This document shows, one piece after another, positions 24,094 to 32,578 of a DNA stretch of 64,000 nucleotides. Each line of letters starts with the position of its first letter. Within the stretch, counting starts at the first letter, position 1. The notes beneath the pieces were generated by a model. The model did not search any database. It was given only the letters and a program-made list of their open reading frames with translations, and was not told the DNA's origin. Location: positions 1 to 64,000 of the forward strand of contig NZ_FNYY01000012.1 of NCBI RefSeq assembly GCF_900109145.1, read 5' to 3'. The position numbers were made by a program, and so were the translations under genes. This DNA comes from Marinovum algicola. Lineage in GTDB: Bacteria > Pseudomonadota > Alphaproteobacteria > Rhodobacterales > Rhodobacteraceae.

Positions 24094-24879
24094 TTACGCT
24101 TCATCCTCCGGCCAGAGCCAGCCCTGGTCGATCTGGCGGGCCGGTTCGTCGAAGGTCACCCGCTCCACCCCGATGCCGATCAGGATCAGCGGGCAGGGAT
24201 TGCCCACGCCGCGCCGCACCCGGTCCTGAAGCTTGTCCCAATGGGTGCTGGCGGTGCCGAACTTGTCGGCGACAAAGGCCTTGGCAAAGGCCGCGCGATA
24301 ACCCAAGCCGGAGGCCATCACCCGCGCCACGATCTCGCGCTGGCGGGCGGTGCGTTCCTTGATGTCAAAGACCGCCAGCCCGTCCTCGCTGTCCACCCCT
24401 TCGGCGGCCAGCCCGGCGATCACCAGATCGGTCATCCCGTCCTGAAGCGAGGCGCCGCGGGTCACCACCACGCCGAAGCTGATCGCCGAGAGCGCATGCA
24501 GCCGCTGGAAGTTTTCGAGATCACGGTCGAAGAACGGATCCTTGTTGTTCCACTCGATTTCGAGCGCGATGGTGCCGTTTCGGCCGCGCCGCACATGGTC
24601 GATCTCGTGGCTGATCGCCTCGCGTTCGATGCCGTCGATGGTGGCGCGCTGGATGAAGTTGTGCTTGTGCCAGCCCTTGGCCGCCAGATCGCGACGCAGC
24701 CGCTGGGTCGAGCCGGCTTCGCCGCCGCCGCTGGCGATCAGATCCTGCGCCGAGATCCGAAAATCCTCGAGCGCGCCGCAAAGCTCGGCGATCTCCTCCG
24801 GAAAATCATGCGCGACGATGGCCTCCGCATGGTTGGTGGCGGCGATCTGGTAGCCGATTTCCCTCAAGTTCTTGAACAT
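24094..24879 (-). CDS. type II restriction endonuclease, BglII/BstYI family
   Basis: This 261-residue protein fits the BglII/BstYI group of endonucleases (GATC-centred recognition in known members). The active site can be read as Asp94 (HEIDHVRRG, 91-99) and ALEIEWNNKDPFF with Glu107 and Glu109. This D-x12-ExE arrangement resembles the Asp94/Glu111/Glu113 of BamHI. The following DRDLENFQRLHAL is also typical. The enzyme would cut unmethylated sites protected by the MT-A70 enzyme. The sequence specificity cannot be derived. It is transcribed toward the methyltransferase gene. The HNH gene lies upstream of it on the same strand. Confidence 0.85.
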   Translation of the reverse strand: MFKNLREIGYQIAATNHAEAIVAHDFPEEIAELCGALEDFRISAQDLIASGGGEAGSTQRLRRDLAAKGWHKHNFIQRATIDGIEREAISHEIDHVRRGRNGTIALEIEWNNKDPFFDRDLENFQRLHALSAISFGVVVTRGASLQDGMTDLVIAGLAAEGVDSEDGLAVFDIKERTARQREIVARVMASGLGYRAAFAKAFVADKFGTASTHWDKLQDRVRRGVGNPCPLILIGIGVERVTFDEPARQIDQGWLWPEDEA

Positions 24880-24911
24880 AGCTCAGGTCTTACCAGCATC
24901 GCTCCAAAATA

Positions 24912-25826
24912 CTATGCCGCATTGCCAAAGATGTTTTCGCGGTGAAATCGAATGTAGTCGGGGTGTGGATAGTGCCGCCGATCTTCTGGGAGATGCAGGC
25001 GACCTGTCGGCGAAATCAATCTTTGGCGGACTTCGAATGGAACCTTGTTTTCTGAAACGAGAATTTCATAATTTTCACCTATGCCGATCAACCCTCGGTC
25101 GAACATCCAATGAAGTGTACCTGATAAAGCAAGGCCATTGATGACAATATCCGGCCCGTCATGCTGCACTGGACGGATATGCGCCGCTTGTACTTCAGCT
25201 CTTCCGCCGCCGTTGCGTAGATCGAGACCGGAAATAGCGCAACGTCCGCGATACGCTGCCTTCACCATTCTTGCAAAAGATTGGGCTCGCGCGGCGCGAG
25301 AGCTCAGGATTTTCTCACGAATGTTGCTAATTGGGGCGCCGTGGAAGGGCATTTGGCCTTCCGAGAACTCATAGGCAATCTCGCTGGCGTTTCTCGGCAG
25401 TGCCTCCGGGCCGTTTTGAGGTTGCAGGCCTGCCATCACGATTTCGGAAAATTCGTCAAATGACAGTCGGCGAACAGCAGATGTGTTTGCTCCTCCGGAC
25501 ATGGCTCTTCCGTTTGAGCTACGCAAAGAACGCTCGTAAGCGACTCCCGCACCGTTGTTTCGTGGTACGACACACTCGAATTCCCACTGAGTGGCAGGAT
25601 CAAGCCAAGCATAATGGTGGTCTTCTTGGTGCGGGTCGGGGCCTACAGACCTCACCTTCTGAACTGATACGTAACCGAAGGCGCCTTTTCTTCCCTCATA
25701 GAAGATGACCCAATCGCCCACACACTCCTGCACTACGTTCAAGTACTGCTTTGGGAAATGATAGGCTTCTCCCGGGCGATCTTTGTAAATACTTTGTGGG
25801 TTTTGAATGAAAACAGCATTTACCAT
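24912..25826 (-). CDS. HNH endonuclease with N-terminal EVE/PUA-like region
   Basis: This 304-residue protein ends in an HNH_2-type nuclease: CAISGLDLRN (196-205), AAHIRP with His216, Asn230, and LHWMFDRGL with His239. The N-terminal 110 residues (IYKDRPGEAYHFPKQYLNVV, VGDWVIFYEG) resemble the first domain of HNH proteins suspected to bind modified DNA; this is an inference. The start is ATG 25826; TTG 25862 is possible. The base composition is visibly lower in G+C than either neighbour, suggesting recent acquisition. It lies just upstream of the BglII-type gene on the same strand and may be part of the same defence island. Confidence 0.75.
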   Translation of the reverse strand: MVNAVFIQNPQSIYKDRPGEAYHFPKQYLNVVQECVGDWVIFYEGRKGAFGYVSVQKVRSVGPDPHQEDHHYAWLDPATQWEFECVVPRNNGAGVAYERSLRSSNGRAMSGGANTSAVRRLSFDEFSEIVMAGLQPQNGPEALPRNASEIAYEFSEGQMPFHGAPISNIREKILSSRAARAQSFARMVKAAYRGRCAISGLDLRNGGGRAEVQAAHIRPVQHDGPDIVINGLALSGTLHWMFDRGLIGIGENYEILVSENKVPFEVRQRLISPTGRLHLPEDRRHYPHPDYIRFHRENIFGNAA

Positions 25827-25853
25827 GGCGGCAATAAAGACTGTGTTTCTTCG

Positions 25854-25953
25854 GTTAGGCAAGAGAAACTCGCGGACTGAGTTTGGAGTTCAAAAACCTC
25901 CAGCCTTCACCGTCTGTAGAGACGCGTTAGACAATCCATAGTTTGCCTAACGC
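25854..25953. repeat. inverted repeats flanking the HNH gene start region
   Basis: GTTAGGCAA (25854-25862) is repeated inverted as TTGCCTAAC (25943-25951). GCGTTAG (25924-25930) also pairs with CTAACGC (25947-25953), with three further pairs after a mismatch. This A+T-rich stretch could hold the operator of the HNH gene, or a boundary of the acquired segment. Confidence 0.4.
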
Positions 25954-25978
25954 ATGCGTTCAATGGACGGTACAGCGG

Positions 25979-28744
25979 CTATTCCGCCGCCAGCGCATCC
26001 CCGGCCTTTTCCACCCGCACCGCCGAGAACTTGAACTCGGGGATCTTGCCGTAGGGATCGAGCGCCGGGTTGGTCAGGATATTCGCCGCCGCCTCGACAT
26101 AGGCGAAGGGCAGGAACACCATGTCCGGCGCGATCGCCCGGTCGGCCCGCGCCATGACGGTGATCGCGCCGCGCTTGGTGGTCAGCCGCACCATGCCGCC
26201 GGGCTCCACCCCCAGCTTGCGCAGGGTCGCGGGATGCAGCGAGCAATTCGCCTCCGGCTCCACTGCGTCCAGCACGAGGCTGCGCCGGGTCATCGAACCG
26301 GTGTGCCAATGCTCGAGCTGCCGCCCGGTCGTCAGGATCATCGGATAGTCCGCATCGGGCACATCATCCGGCGCCACGATGCTGGCCGGGGTGAACTTGG
26401 CCCGGCCCTCGGCGCGCGGGAAGCCGTCGCCAAAGACCACGGGCTGGCCGGGATCGGTTTCGGACAGGGCCGGATACATCACGACATTCTCGGCCTCGAG
26501 CCGCTCCCAGGTGATATTGGCCAGCGAGTTCATGTTGAGCTTCATCTCGTCGAACACGTCGCGCGGGCTCTCGTAGTGCCAGTTCAACCCGCAACGTTTC
26601 GCCAGCGCGACAGTAATCTCCCAATCCTCGCGGGCCTCACCCGGCGGGGTGACGGCAGGGCGGCCCATCTGCACCTGGCGGTTGGTGTTGGTCACGGTGC
26701 CGGTCTTTTCGTAGAACGCCGAGGCCGGCAGGATCACATCGGCGTAATTCGCCGTCTCGGTCAGGAAAATATCCTGCACCACCAGATGATCGAGCTTGGC
26801 CAGGGCATCGCGGGCATGTTCCACATCCGGGTCGGACATCGCCGGGTTTTCGCCGAGGATATACATCGCCTTGATCTGGCCGTCGTGCACCGCGTCCATG
26901 ATCTCGACCACGGTCAGCCCCTTCTGGCCGGAAATCTCGCCGTCGCGCCAGACCTCGTGGAAAGCCGAGCGCACGCCGTCATCCTCGACGCTCTGGTAAT
27001 CCGGCAGGAACATCGGGATAAGCCCGGCATCCGAGGCGCCCTGCACGTTGTTCTGGCCGCGCAGGGGGTGCAGCCCGGTGCCGGGACGGCCGATATGTCC
27101 GGTCATCAGCGCCAGCGAAATCAGGCAGCGCGAATTGTCGGTGCCGTGGATGTGCTGGCTGATGCCCATGCCCCAGAAGATCATTGCCGCCTTGGCCCTG
27201 GCAAAGGTCCGGGCCACGTCGCGCAGCACCTCGGCCTCGATGCCGCAGACCTCGGCCATCTTCTCGGGCGGGAAATTCGCCAGATGCGCCTTCTCGGCGT
27301 CCCAGTTCTCGGTGAAGGCCTCGATATACTGCCGGTCGTAGAGCTCTTCCTCGACGATCACATGCATGATCGCATTCAGCATCGAGACATCGGTGCCGGG
27401 GCGGAACTGCAAGCGATGGCTGGCGTGGCGTTTCAGCCCGACGCCGCGCGGATCCATCACGATCAGCTTGCCGCCGCGCTTGGTGAACTGCTTGAAGAAG
27501 GTGGCGGCGACGGGATGGTTCTCGACCGGGTTGGCGCCGATGACAATGGCGACGTCGGCGTTCTCGATCTCGTTGAAGGTGGCCGTCACCGCGCCGGAGC
27601 CGACGTTCTCCATCAACGCCGCGACCGAGGAGGCATGGCAGAGCCGGGTGCAATGGTCGACATTGTTATGGCCGAACCCCTGGCGGATGAACTTCTGGAA
27701 CAGATAGGCCTCTTCATTGGTGCATTTGGCCGAGCCGAAGCCCGCCACCTCGCGGCCGCGGCCCTTGAGACCGTTGGCCGCCGCGTCCAGAGCCTCATCC
27801 CAGGTTGCCTCGCGGAAATGCGACGCGAGATCGCCGGGGTCGACATTCAGCCCCTTCGCCGGCGCATCCTCGCGGCGGATCAGCGGCTTGGTCAGCCGGT
27901 GCGGGTGGTGGATATAGTCGAAGCCGAAGCGGCCCTTGACGCAGAGCCGCCCTTCGTTGGCCGGGCCGTTCACCCCGTCAACGTATTTGACCTTGTTGTC
28001 CTTGACCTTGAGCGAGACCTGACAGCCGACGCCGCAGAACGGGCAGACCGAGCGCACCTCTTCGTCGAAATCCTTGCTGTCGCCGACCTGCGCTGCATCG
28101 ACGACCGAGGCCTCGATCAATGCCCCGGTGGGGCAGGCCTGCACGCATTCGCCGCAGGCGACGCAGGTGCTTTCGCCCATCGGATCGTCGAAATCGAACA
28201 CCGGATAGGCATCATGGCCGCGCCCAGCCATGCCGATCACGTCATTGACCTGCACTTCGCGGCAGGCGCGGACGCAGAGGTTGCACTGGATGCAGGCATC
28301 GAGGTTGACCCGCATCGCCACATGGCTGTCGTCGAGCAGCGGAATGCGCCCGGCCTCCAGCGTCGGCAGGCGGCTTTCGCGAACGCCGGCCTGGTCGGCC
28401 ATGTCCCAGAGATGCGACGCGCTGTCATGCGCGACATCGCGTTCGGGCTGATCGGCGACCAGCATCTCGATCACCATCTTGCGGGCCGATTTGGCGCGGG
28501 CGCTGTCGGTGGTGACCTTCATGCCCTCGGAAGGTTCGCGGATGCAGGAGGCGACCAGCGTGCGCTCGCCCTCGACCTCGACCATGCAGGCGCGGCAGTT
28601 GCCGTCGGGGCGGTAGCCCGGCGCCGGCTTGTGGCACAGGTGCGGAATCACCAGCCCACGGCCATGGGCCACCTCCCAGATGGTTTCGCCGGGCTGCGCC
28701 TCGACCTCGCGGCCATCCAGCGTGAATCGGATCGTGTCGGACAT
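25979..28744 (-). CDS. fdhF: formate dehydrogenase alpha subunit (molybdenum, Cys type)
   Basis: This 921-residue enzyme oxidises formate to CO2. The N-terminus has a [2Fe-2S] domain with Cys37, 50, 53 and 67. Two [4Fe-4S] ferredoxin motifs follow (CIQCNLCVRAC, 151-161; CVACGECVQACP, 194-205). The molybdopterin domain opens with CPFCGVGC (234-241). The active-site segment DHCTRLCHAS places Cys369 where E. coli FdhF has selenocysteine, followed by His370. The start ATG 28744 has a GGGAGG site. The NADH-oxidising partner subunits (FdsB/FdsG) and FdhD are not adjacent, so its electron acceptor is unknown. The symbol is given for the family only. Confidence 0.92.
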   Translation of the reverse strand: MSDTIRFTLDGREVEAQPGETIWEVAHGRGLVIPHLCHKPAPGYRPDGNCRACMVEVEGERTLVASCIREPSEGMKVTTDSARAKSARKMVIEMLVADQPERDVAHDSASHLWDMADQAGVRESRLPTLEAGRIPLLDDSHVAMRVNLDACIQCNLCVRACREVQVNDVIGMAGRGHDAYPVFDFDDPMGESTCVACGECVQACPTGALIEASVVDAAQVGDSKDFDEEVRSVCPFCGVGCQVSLKVKDNKVKYVDGVNGPANEGRLCVKGRFGFDYIHHPHRLTKPLIRREDAPAKGLNVDPGDLASHFREATWDEALDAAANGLKGRGREVAGFGSAKCTNEEAYLFQKFIRQGFGHNNVDHCTRLCHASSVAALMENVGSGAVTATFNEIENADVAIVIGANPVENHPVAATFFKQFTKRGGKLIVMDPRGVGLKRHASHRLQFRPGTDVSMLNAIMHVIVEEELYDRQYIEAFTENWDAEKAHLANFPPEKMAEVCGIEAEVLRDVARTFARAKAAMIFWGMGISQHIHGTDNSRCLISLALMTGHIGRPGTGLHPLRGQNNVQGASDAGLIPMFLPDYQSVEDDGVRSAFHEVWRDGEISGQKGLTVVEIMDAVHDGQIKAMYILGENPAMSDPDVEHARDALAKLDHLVVQDIFLTETANYADVILPASAFYEKTGTVTNTNRQVQMGRPAVTPPGEAREDWEITVALAKRCGLNWHYESPRDVFDEMKLNMNSLANITWERLEAENVVMYPALSETDPGQPVVFGDGFPRAEGRAKFTPASIVAPDDVPDADYPMILTTGRQLEHWHTGSMTRRSLVLDAVEPEANCSLHPATLRKLGVEPGGMVRLTTKRGAITVMARADRAIAPDMVFLPFAYVEAAANILTNPALDPYGKIPEFKFSAVRVEKAGDALAAE

Positions 28745-28936
28745 GCGTATTCCTCCCGTGTCAGGGTGGAATACAGCATGATCGCTGCCTGGGGTCAGGG
28801 TCAATCCCGACACCTGCACGGGAATATGCGGCGCCGAGGTTTCCGATAGCGGACGCCTGCCGCCTTTTGCCTCCGGCCGCACTTTCCACCCGCGCCAAGG
28901 CCCGGTAACTAGGGGAAAACCGCGAAAAGGCCCCGC

Positions 28937-29587
28937 ATGACCCATATCACCCTCATTCGCCATGGACAGGCCAACACCCACGCCACCACGGCCGAGGATT
29001 ACGACCGGCTCTCGGAGCTTGGCCAGCAGCAGGCGGCCTGGCTCGGCCAGTACCTGCACGAGACGCAGGCGCAGTTCGATCACGTCTGGGCCGGCGACAT
29101 GTCGCGCCATCTGGCGACCGCGCGCGGCATGGGCCACGACGCGCCGCAGATCGACGCGCGGCTGAACGAGTTCGACTATTTCACCATCGCCCGGCTGGCC
29201 GAGCTGGAAAAGGACCTGCCGGCACCGCAAAGCCCCGAGGAGTTTGCCCGCAACATCCCGCAGCTGATGGAATTCTGGCGCGAGGATGCCTTTGCCGACG
29301 CGCCGGAGCGGTTTGCCGATTTCGAGGACCGGGCGCAGGGCGCGGTGGATGACATCCTGCGCGCCGGCGGCCGGTCACTAGTGATCACCTCGGGCGGGCT
29401 GATCTCGATGGTGCTGCGTCAGGTGCTGCGGCTGGACATCCCGGAAATGACCCGGCTGATGTTCCTGCTGCGCAATTCCTCGGTGACCGAGATCGAATAT
29501 GTGCACGGCCACCTGATGCTTTCGGTCTACAATGCGGTGCCGCATCTGGCGGCCCCCGACCGCGCCCATGCGCGGACATTCATCTGA
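28937..29587 (+). CDS. histidine phosphatase family protein
   Basis: This 216-residue protein has the phosphoglycerate-mutase-like RHG motif at its start (ITLIRHGQANTH, His9 as the phosphorylated residue). A second Arg/His pair can be seen in AGDMSRHLATARG, and GGRSLVITSGGLISMV near residue 150 matches the conserved GH/SG segment of the fold (Ser in place of His). The substrate cannot be read from sequence. It starts the plus-strand group with the two saccharopine dehydrogenase genes, the next of which begins 11 bases after its stop, so an operon is likely. Confidence 0.85.
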   Translation: MTHITLIRHGQANTHATTAEDYDRLSELGQQQAAWLGQYLHETQAQFDHVWAGDMSRHLATARGMGHDAPQIDARLNEFDYFTIARLAELEKDLPAPQSPEEFARNIPQLMEFWREDAFADAPERFADFEDRAQGAVDDILRAGGRSLVITSGGLISMVLRQVLRLDIPEMTRLMFLLRNSSVTEIEYVHGHLMLSVYNAVPHLAAPDRAHARTFI

Positions 29588-29597
29588 GGAAAGCGGC

Positions 29598-30653
29598 ATG
29601 ACACATCTCTGGGTCCGCGCCGAACAGCGCGCCAACGAGGAACGAGTGGGCCTCACCCCCGAGGGCGCGGCGGCATTGCTGGCGGCGGGGGTGCGGGTGA
29701 CGGTCGAGCAAAGCTCGGTCCGGGCCATTGGCCTTGAGGGCTACCGCGCGGCGGGCTGCGAGATCGCGGCCGAAAACAGCTGGCCCGAGGCGCCGGACGA
29801 CGCGGTGATCTTCGGTCTGAAGGAGCTGCCCGAGGATGGCACGCCGCTGCATCATCGTCACATCCTGTTCGGCCATGCCTACAAGGGCCAGCCGGCGGGC
29901 CAGGTGCTCTTGCGGCGGTTCAGGGCCGGCGGCGGCACGCTCTATGATCTCGAATACCTGGTTGATGACGCCGGCCGGCGGGTCGCGGCCTTTGGCTATT
30001 GGGCGGGCTTTGCCGGAGCGGCGGTGGCGCTGCGCTGCTGGGCGGCGCAGCAGGACGGCGGCATTTGCGGTCCGGTCGCAACCCACCCCTCGGCCGCGCA
30101 TCTCAGGGCCGAGCTGGAAGAGAGGCTTTCGACCACCGGCAGGCCGCGCCCCGATGCCATGGTGATCGGCGCGCTGGGCCGGGTAGGGTCCGGCGCGGCG
30201 GATCTCTGCGATGCCATGGGCGTGCGGGTCACCGCCTGGGACATGGCGGAAACCGCTCATGGCGGGCCGTTTCCCGAGGTGCTCGACCATGACATCTTTC
30301 TCAACTGCATCCTGGCCCGCCCCGGCACGCCGGTCTTTGTACCCGCCAGCGCCCGGACCGCGCCGCGCCGGTTGCGGGTGATCGGCGATATCGCCTGCGA
30401 TCCCGACAGCGATTTTTCCCCGATCAAGGTCTATGACCGCACCACGACCTGGGACAGACCGGCGCTGCGGGTGCAGGACGCCCCGCCGCTGGATGTCACC
30501 GCGATCGACAATCTGCCGTCGATGCTGCCGGTGGAAAGTTCGCAGGATTACGCCGCGCAACTGCTGCCCTCGCTGCTGACGCTGGGCGATCTCGAGGCTG
30601 GTGTCTGGGGCCGTGCCAAGGCAGAGTTCGACCGGCATATCAGCGAGGTGTAA
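29598..30653 (+). CDS. saccharopine dehydrogenase (NAD+, L-lysine-forming)
   Basis: This 351-residue enzyme resembles fungal Lys1, which interconverts saccharopine with lysine and 2-oxoglutarate. The N-terminus THLWVRAEQRANEERVGLTPEGAAALLAAG is the alanine-dehydrogenase/PNT-type fold shared by Lys1. GHAYKGQPAG and the nucleotide-binding MVIGALGRVGSGAADLCDAMG segment are typical, and DIACDPDSDFSPIKVYDRTT and LPVESSQDYA fit the C-terminal part. The start ATG 29598 lies 11 bases after the phosphatase gene. The next gene, three bases on, encodes the second saccharopine enzyme, so both steps are linked. Direction (synthesis or breakdown of lysine) is not shown. Confidence 0.9.
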   Translation: MTHLWVRAEQRANEERVGLTPEGAAALLAAGVRVTVEQSSVRAIGLEGYRAAGCEIAAENSWPEAPDDAVIFGLKELPEDGTPLHHRHILFGHAYKGQPAGQVLLRRFRAGGGTLYDLEYLVDDAGRRVAAFGYWAGFAGAAVALRCWAAQQDGGICGPVATHPSAAHLRAELEERLSTTGRPRPDAMVIGALGRVGSGAADLCDAMGVRVTAWDMAETAHGGPFPEVLDHDIFLNCILARPGTPVFVPASARTAPRRLRVIGDIACDPDSDFSPIKVYDRTTTWDRPALRVQDAPPLDVTAIDNLPSMLPVESSQDYAAQLLPSLLTLGDLEAGVWGRAKAEFDRHISEV

Positions 30654-30656
30654 GGC

Positions 30657-31784
30657 ATGACGATCCATTGGTGCGGCACCGGCCTCTCGGCCATTCCGGG
30701 CCTGCGGCGGCTGATCGAGGCCGGACACGAAGTCACCGTCTGGAACCGCACGGCGGACAAGGCGCAGGATGCGGTGGGCGACCTGACCGACCGGATCAAG
30801 ACCTTCGATCAGCAGGCTCTCGACGCCGAGGTTCAGCCCGAGGATGTGATCGTCTCGATGCTCCCCGTCGACTGGCATGTGCCGCTGGCCGAGCTGGCGC
30901 TGGCCCGGGGCGCGCATTTCGTCTCGTCGAGCTATATTTCGCCGCAGATGCGGGCGCTGCATGCCAAGGCGCAGATCAAGGGGGTGAGCCTTGTGGGCGA
31001 GGTCGGCCTCGATCCCGGGATCGATCACCTGATGGCCCATGCGTTGGTTGCCGACTACCGCGCCAGCCCGCGCTGCGACGCCTCCAATGCGCTGAATTTC
31101 CACAGCTATTGCGGCGGTGTTCCGAAGCATCCGAACCCCTTCCGCTACAAGTTTTCCTGGTCGCCGCTGGGCGTGCTCAAGGCGCTGAAAAGCCCGTCGA
31201 AATCGATCCGCAATTATCGGCCTTACGAGGTCGCGCGGCCCTGGGACGCGCTGGGCCATTACCAAGCGCCGCTGCCCAGCCCCGAGACCTTCGAGGTCTA
31301 TCCCAACCGCGATTCGCTGCCCTTTGTCGAGGAATACCGGTTTGATCCGACCTGGCGGCTCGAAACCTTCGTGCGCGGCACCCTGCGGCTCAACGGCTGG
31401 GCCGAGGCCTGGGCGCCGGTGTTCGACGAGATCGAAAGTGCGAGCGGGGCGCGGCTGCGCGAGATGTCGGATGCCTTCTGGGCCGAGAATGCCTATGGCG
31501 AGGATGAGCCCGACCGGGTGGTCATGTGCGTCTCGCTCTCGGCCTCGGACAGCTCCGGGCCGGTCTGGCACAAGACCTATGTGATGGACGCCTGGGGCGA
31601 CGCGCGCGGCAGCGCCATGGCGCGACTGGTCTCGGTGCCGGTGTCACTGGCTGTCGAAGCGGCGCAGGCGGGAGCCTTGCCGGCCGGAGTGCAGGCCGCG
31701 CCCTCCGACCCGGTGACCGTGGCGCAATGGTTGGGCGAGATCGACCGGCTGGCGCAGCATCTGGCGGTGGTCGATCACAGCTGA
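30657..31784 (+). CDS. saccharopine dehydrogenase (L-glutamate-forming type)
   Basis: This 375-residue protein matches the saccharopine reductase family (Lys9-like), which links saccharopine to glutamate and 2-aminoadipate semialdehyde. The N-terminus MTIHWCGTGLSAIPGLRRLI is a Rossmann start, followed by SMLPVDWHVPLAELAL and the conserved GEVGLDPGIDHLMA and SYCGGVPKHPNPFRYKFSWSP segments. It lies three bases after the Lys1-like gene, so the two are translationally close. Together they give a complete saccharopine route, better known from eukaryotes but also found in some marine bacteria. Confidence 0.9.
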   Translation: MTIHWCGTGLSAIPGLRRLIEAGHEVTVWNRTADKAQDAVGDLTDRIKTFDQQALDAEVQPEDVIVSMLPVDWHVPLAELALARGAHFVSSSYISPQMRALHAKAQIKGVSLVGEVGLDPGIDHLMAHALVADYRASPRCDASNALNFHSYCGGVPKHPNPFRYKFSWSPLGVLKALKSPSKSIRNYRPYEVARPWDALGHYQAPLPSPETFEVYPNRDSLPFVEEYRFDPTWRLETFVRGTLRLNGWAEAWAPVFDEIESASGARLREMSDAFWAENAYGEDEPDRVVMCVSLSASDSSGPVWHKTYVMDAWGDARGSAMARLVSVPVSLAVEAAQAGALPAGVQAAPSDPVTVAQWLGEIDRLAQHLAVVDHS

Positions 31785-31797
31785 TCCCGCCGGGTGG

Positions 31798-32520
31798 TCA
31801 GCTCAGGGTGGCGCGGCCGAATTCGGACAGCGTATAGACCGTATCGCCTTCGAAAACGCCCACGGTGAGCGGCCGGCCATAACCGGCCCCGGTATCGAGG
31901 TTGACCCGGTTGCCGTAATGCGTGGCGGCCTCGATGGCGGTATGGCCATGCACCACCAACGCCTCGAAAGGCCGGGTCTCGTTGAGAAAGGTCTCTCGAA
32001 TCCAGACCAGATCATCCTCGTCCTGCTGATCGACCGGCACCCCGGGGCGCAGGCCGGCATGGACAAAGATCAGCCCGGGCTCGCGGTGCAGGGTCTTGCG
32101 GTCGTTCAGAAAGCGGCGGTGAGCCTCCGGCACGCGGGCGCGGGCTTCGGCCAGAATCGCGTCATCCGGCCGGTCCTCGCCGGTCTCGACGCCGTAGGAC
32201 GCCAGCGTCATAGGCCCGCCAAGAGCCGGATGCAGCCAGCCCCGGCCCGACAGGATGCGGGCGTCATGTCGGGTGCCGTCCTCGAGAAAGCGGCGGAACA
32301 TGCGGTCGTGATTGCCCAGGAGCGGCACCCAGTCGCGGCCTTCCTCCATGCCCCGGATCAGAAGTTCGATGACGCCGAAGGAATCCGGCCCCCGGTCGAC
32401 CAGATCGCCGAGAAACACCACGCGGGCCTCGGGCCCGCCATCGGCATCGATCCATTCGAGCGCCCGACAGAGCATGTCGAATTGTCCGTGTATATCGCCA
32501 ATGGCATAGATCGGTTTCAT
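31798..32520 (-). CDS. metallophosphoesterase, serine/threonine-phosphatase or Ap4A-hydrolase type
   Basis: This 240-residue protein has the calcineurin-like dimetal core: GDIHGQF (8-14), GDLVDRGPDS, LGNHDRM, and His residues further on (VHAGLRPG, VVHGHT). The compact form and the GDLVDRG/GNHD pattern are shared by bacterial PPP-type protein phosphatases and symmetrical Ap4A hydrolases, and the sequence does not decide between them. It converges with the saccharopine operon, 13 bases apart. GGAAA-type purines lie before ATG 32520. Confidence 0.88.
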   Translation of the reverse strand: MKPIYAIGDIHGQFDMLCRALEWIDADGGPEARVVFLGDLVDRGPDSFGVIELLIRGMEEGRDWVPLLGNHDRMFRRFLEDGTRHDARILSGRGWLHPALGGPMTLASYGVETGEDRPDDAILAEARARVPEAHRRFLNDRKTLHREPGLIFVHAGLRPGVPVDQQDEDDLVWIRETFLNETRPFEALVVHGHTAIEAATHYGNRVNLDTGAGYGRPLTVGVFEGDTVYTLSEFGRATLS

Positions 32521-32578
32521 CGCGCGCCCCCTTTTCCGCGAGGCTTAACAGCTTGCCGGGGGCGCTGCATCCGGCTTT

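Noticed and set aside
27630-27660. Possible selenocysteine site in the formate dehydrogenase
   Set aside because: The codon at the active site reads Cys (residue 369), and no UGA is in the frame.
25943-28849. A plus-strand open frame of more than 900 codons opposite the formate dehydrogenase gene
   Set aside because: It is a shadow of the GC-rich codons of fdhF. It lacks family motifs and is rich in Arg, His and Gly as shadows are.
25979-28900. An N-terminal extension of the formate dehydrogenase upstream of 28744
   Set aside because: ATG 28744 has a strong GGGAGG site and the known [2Fe-2S] start; upstream residues do not match the family.
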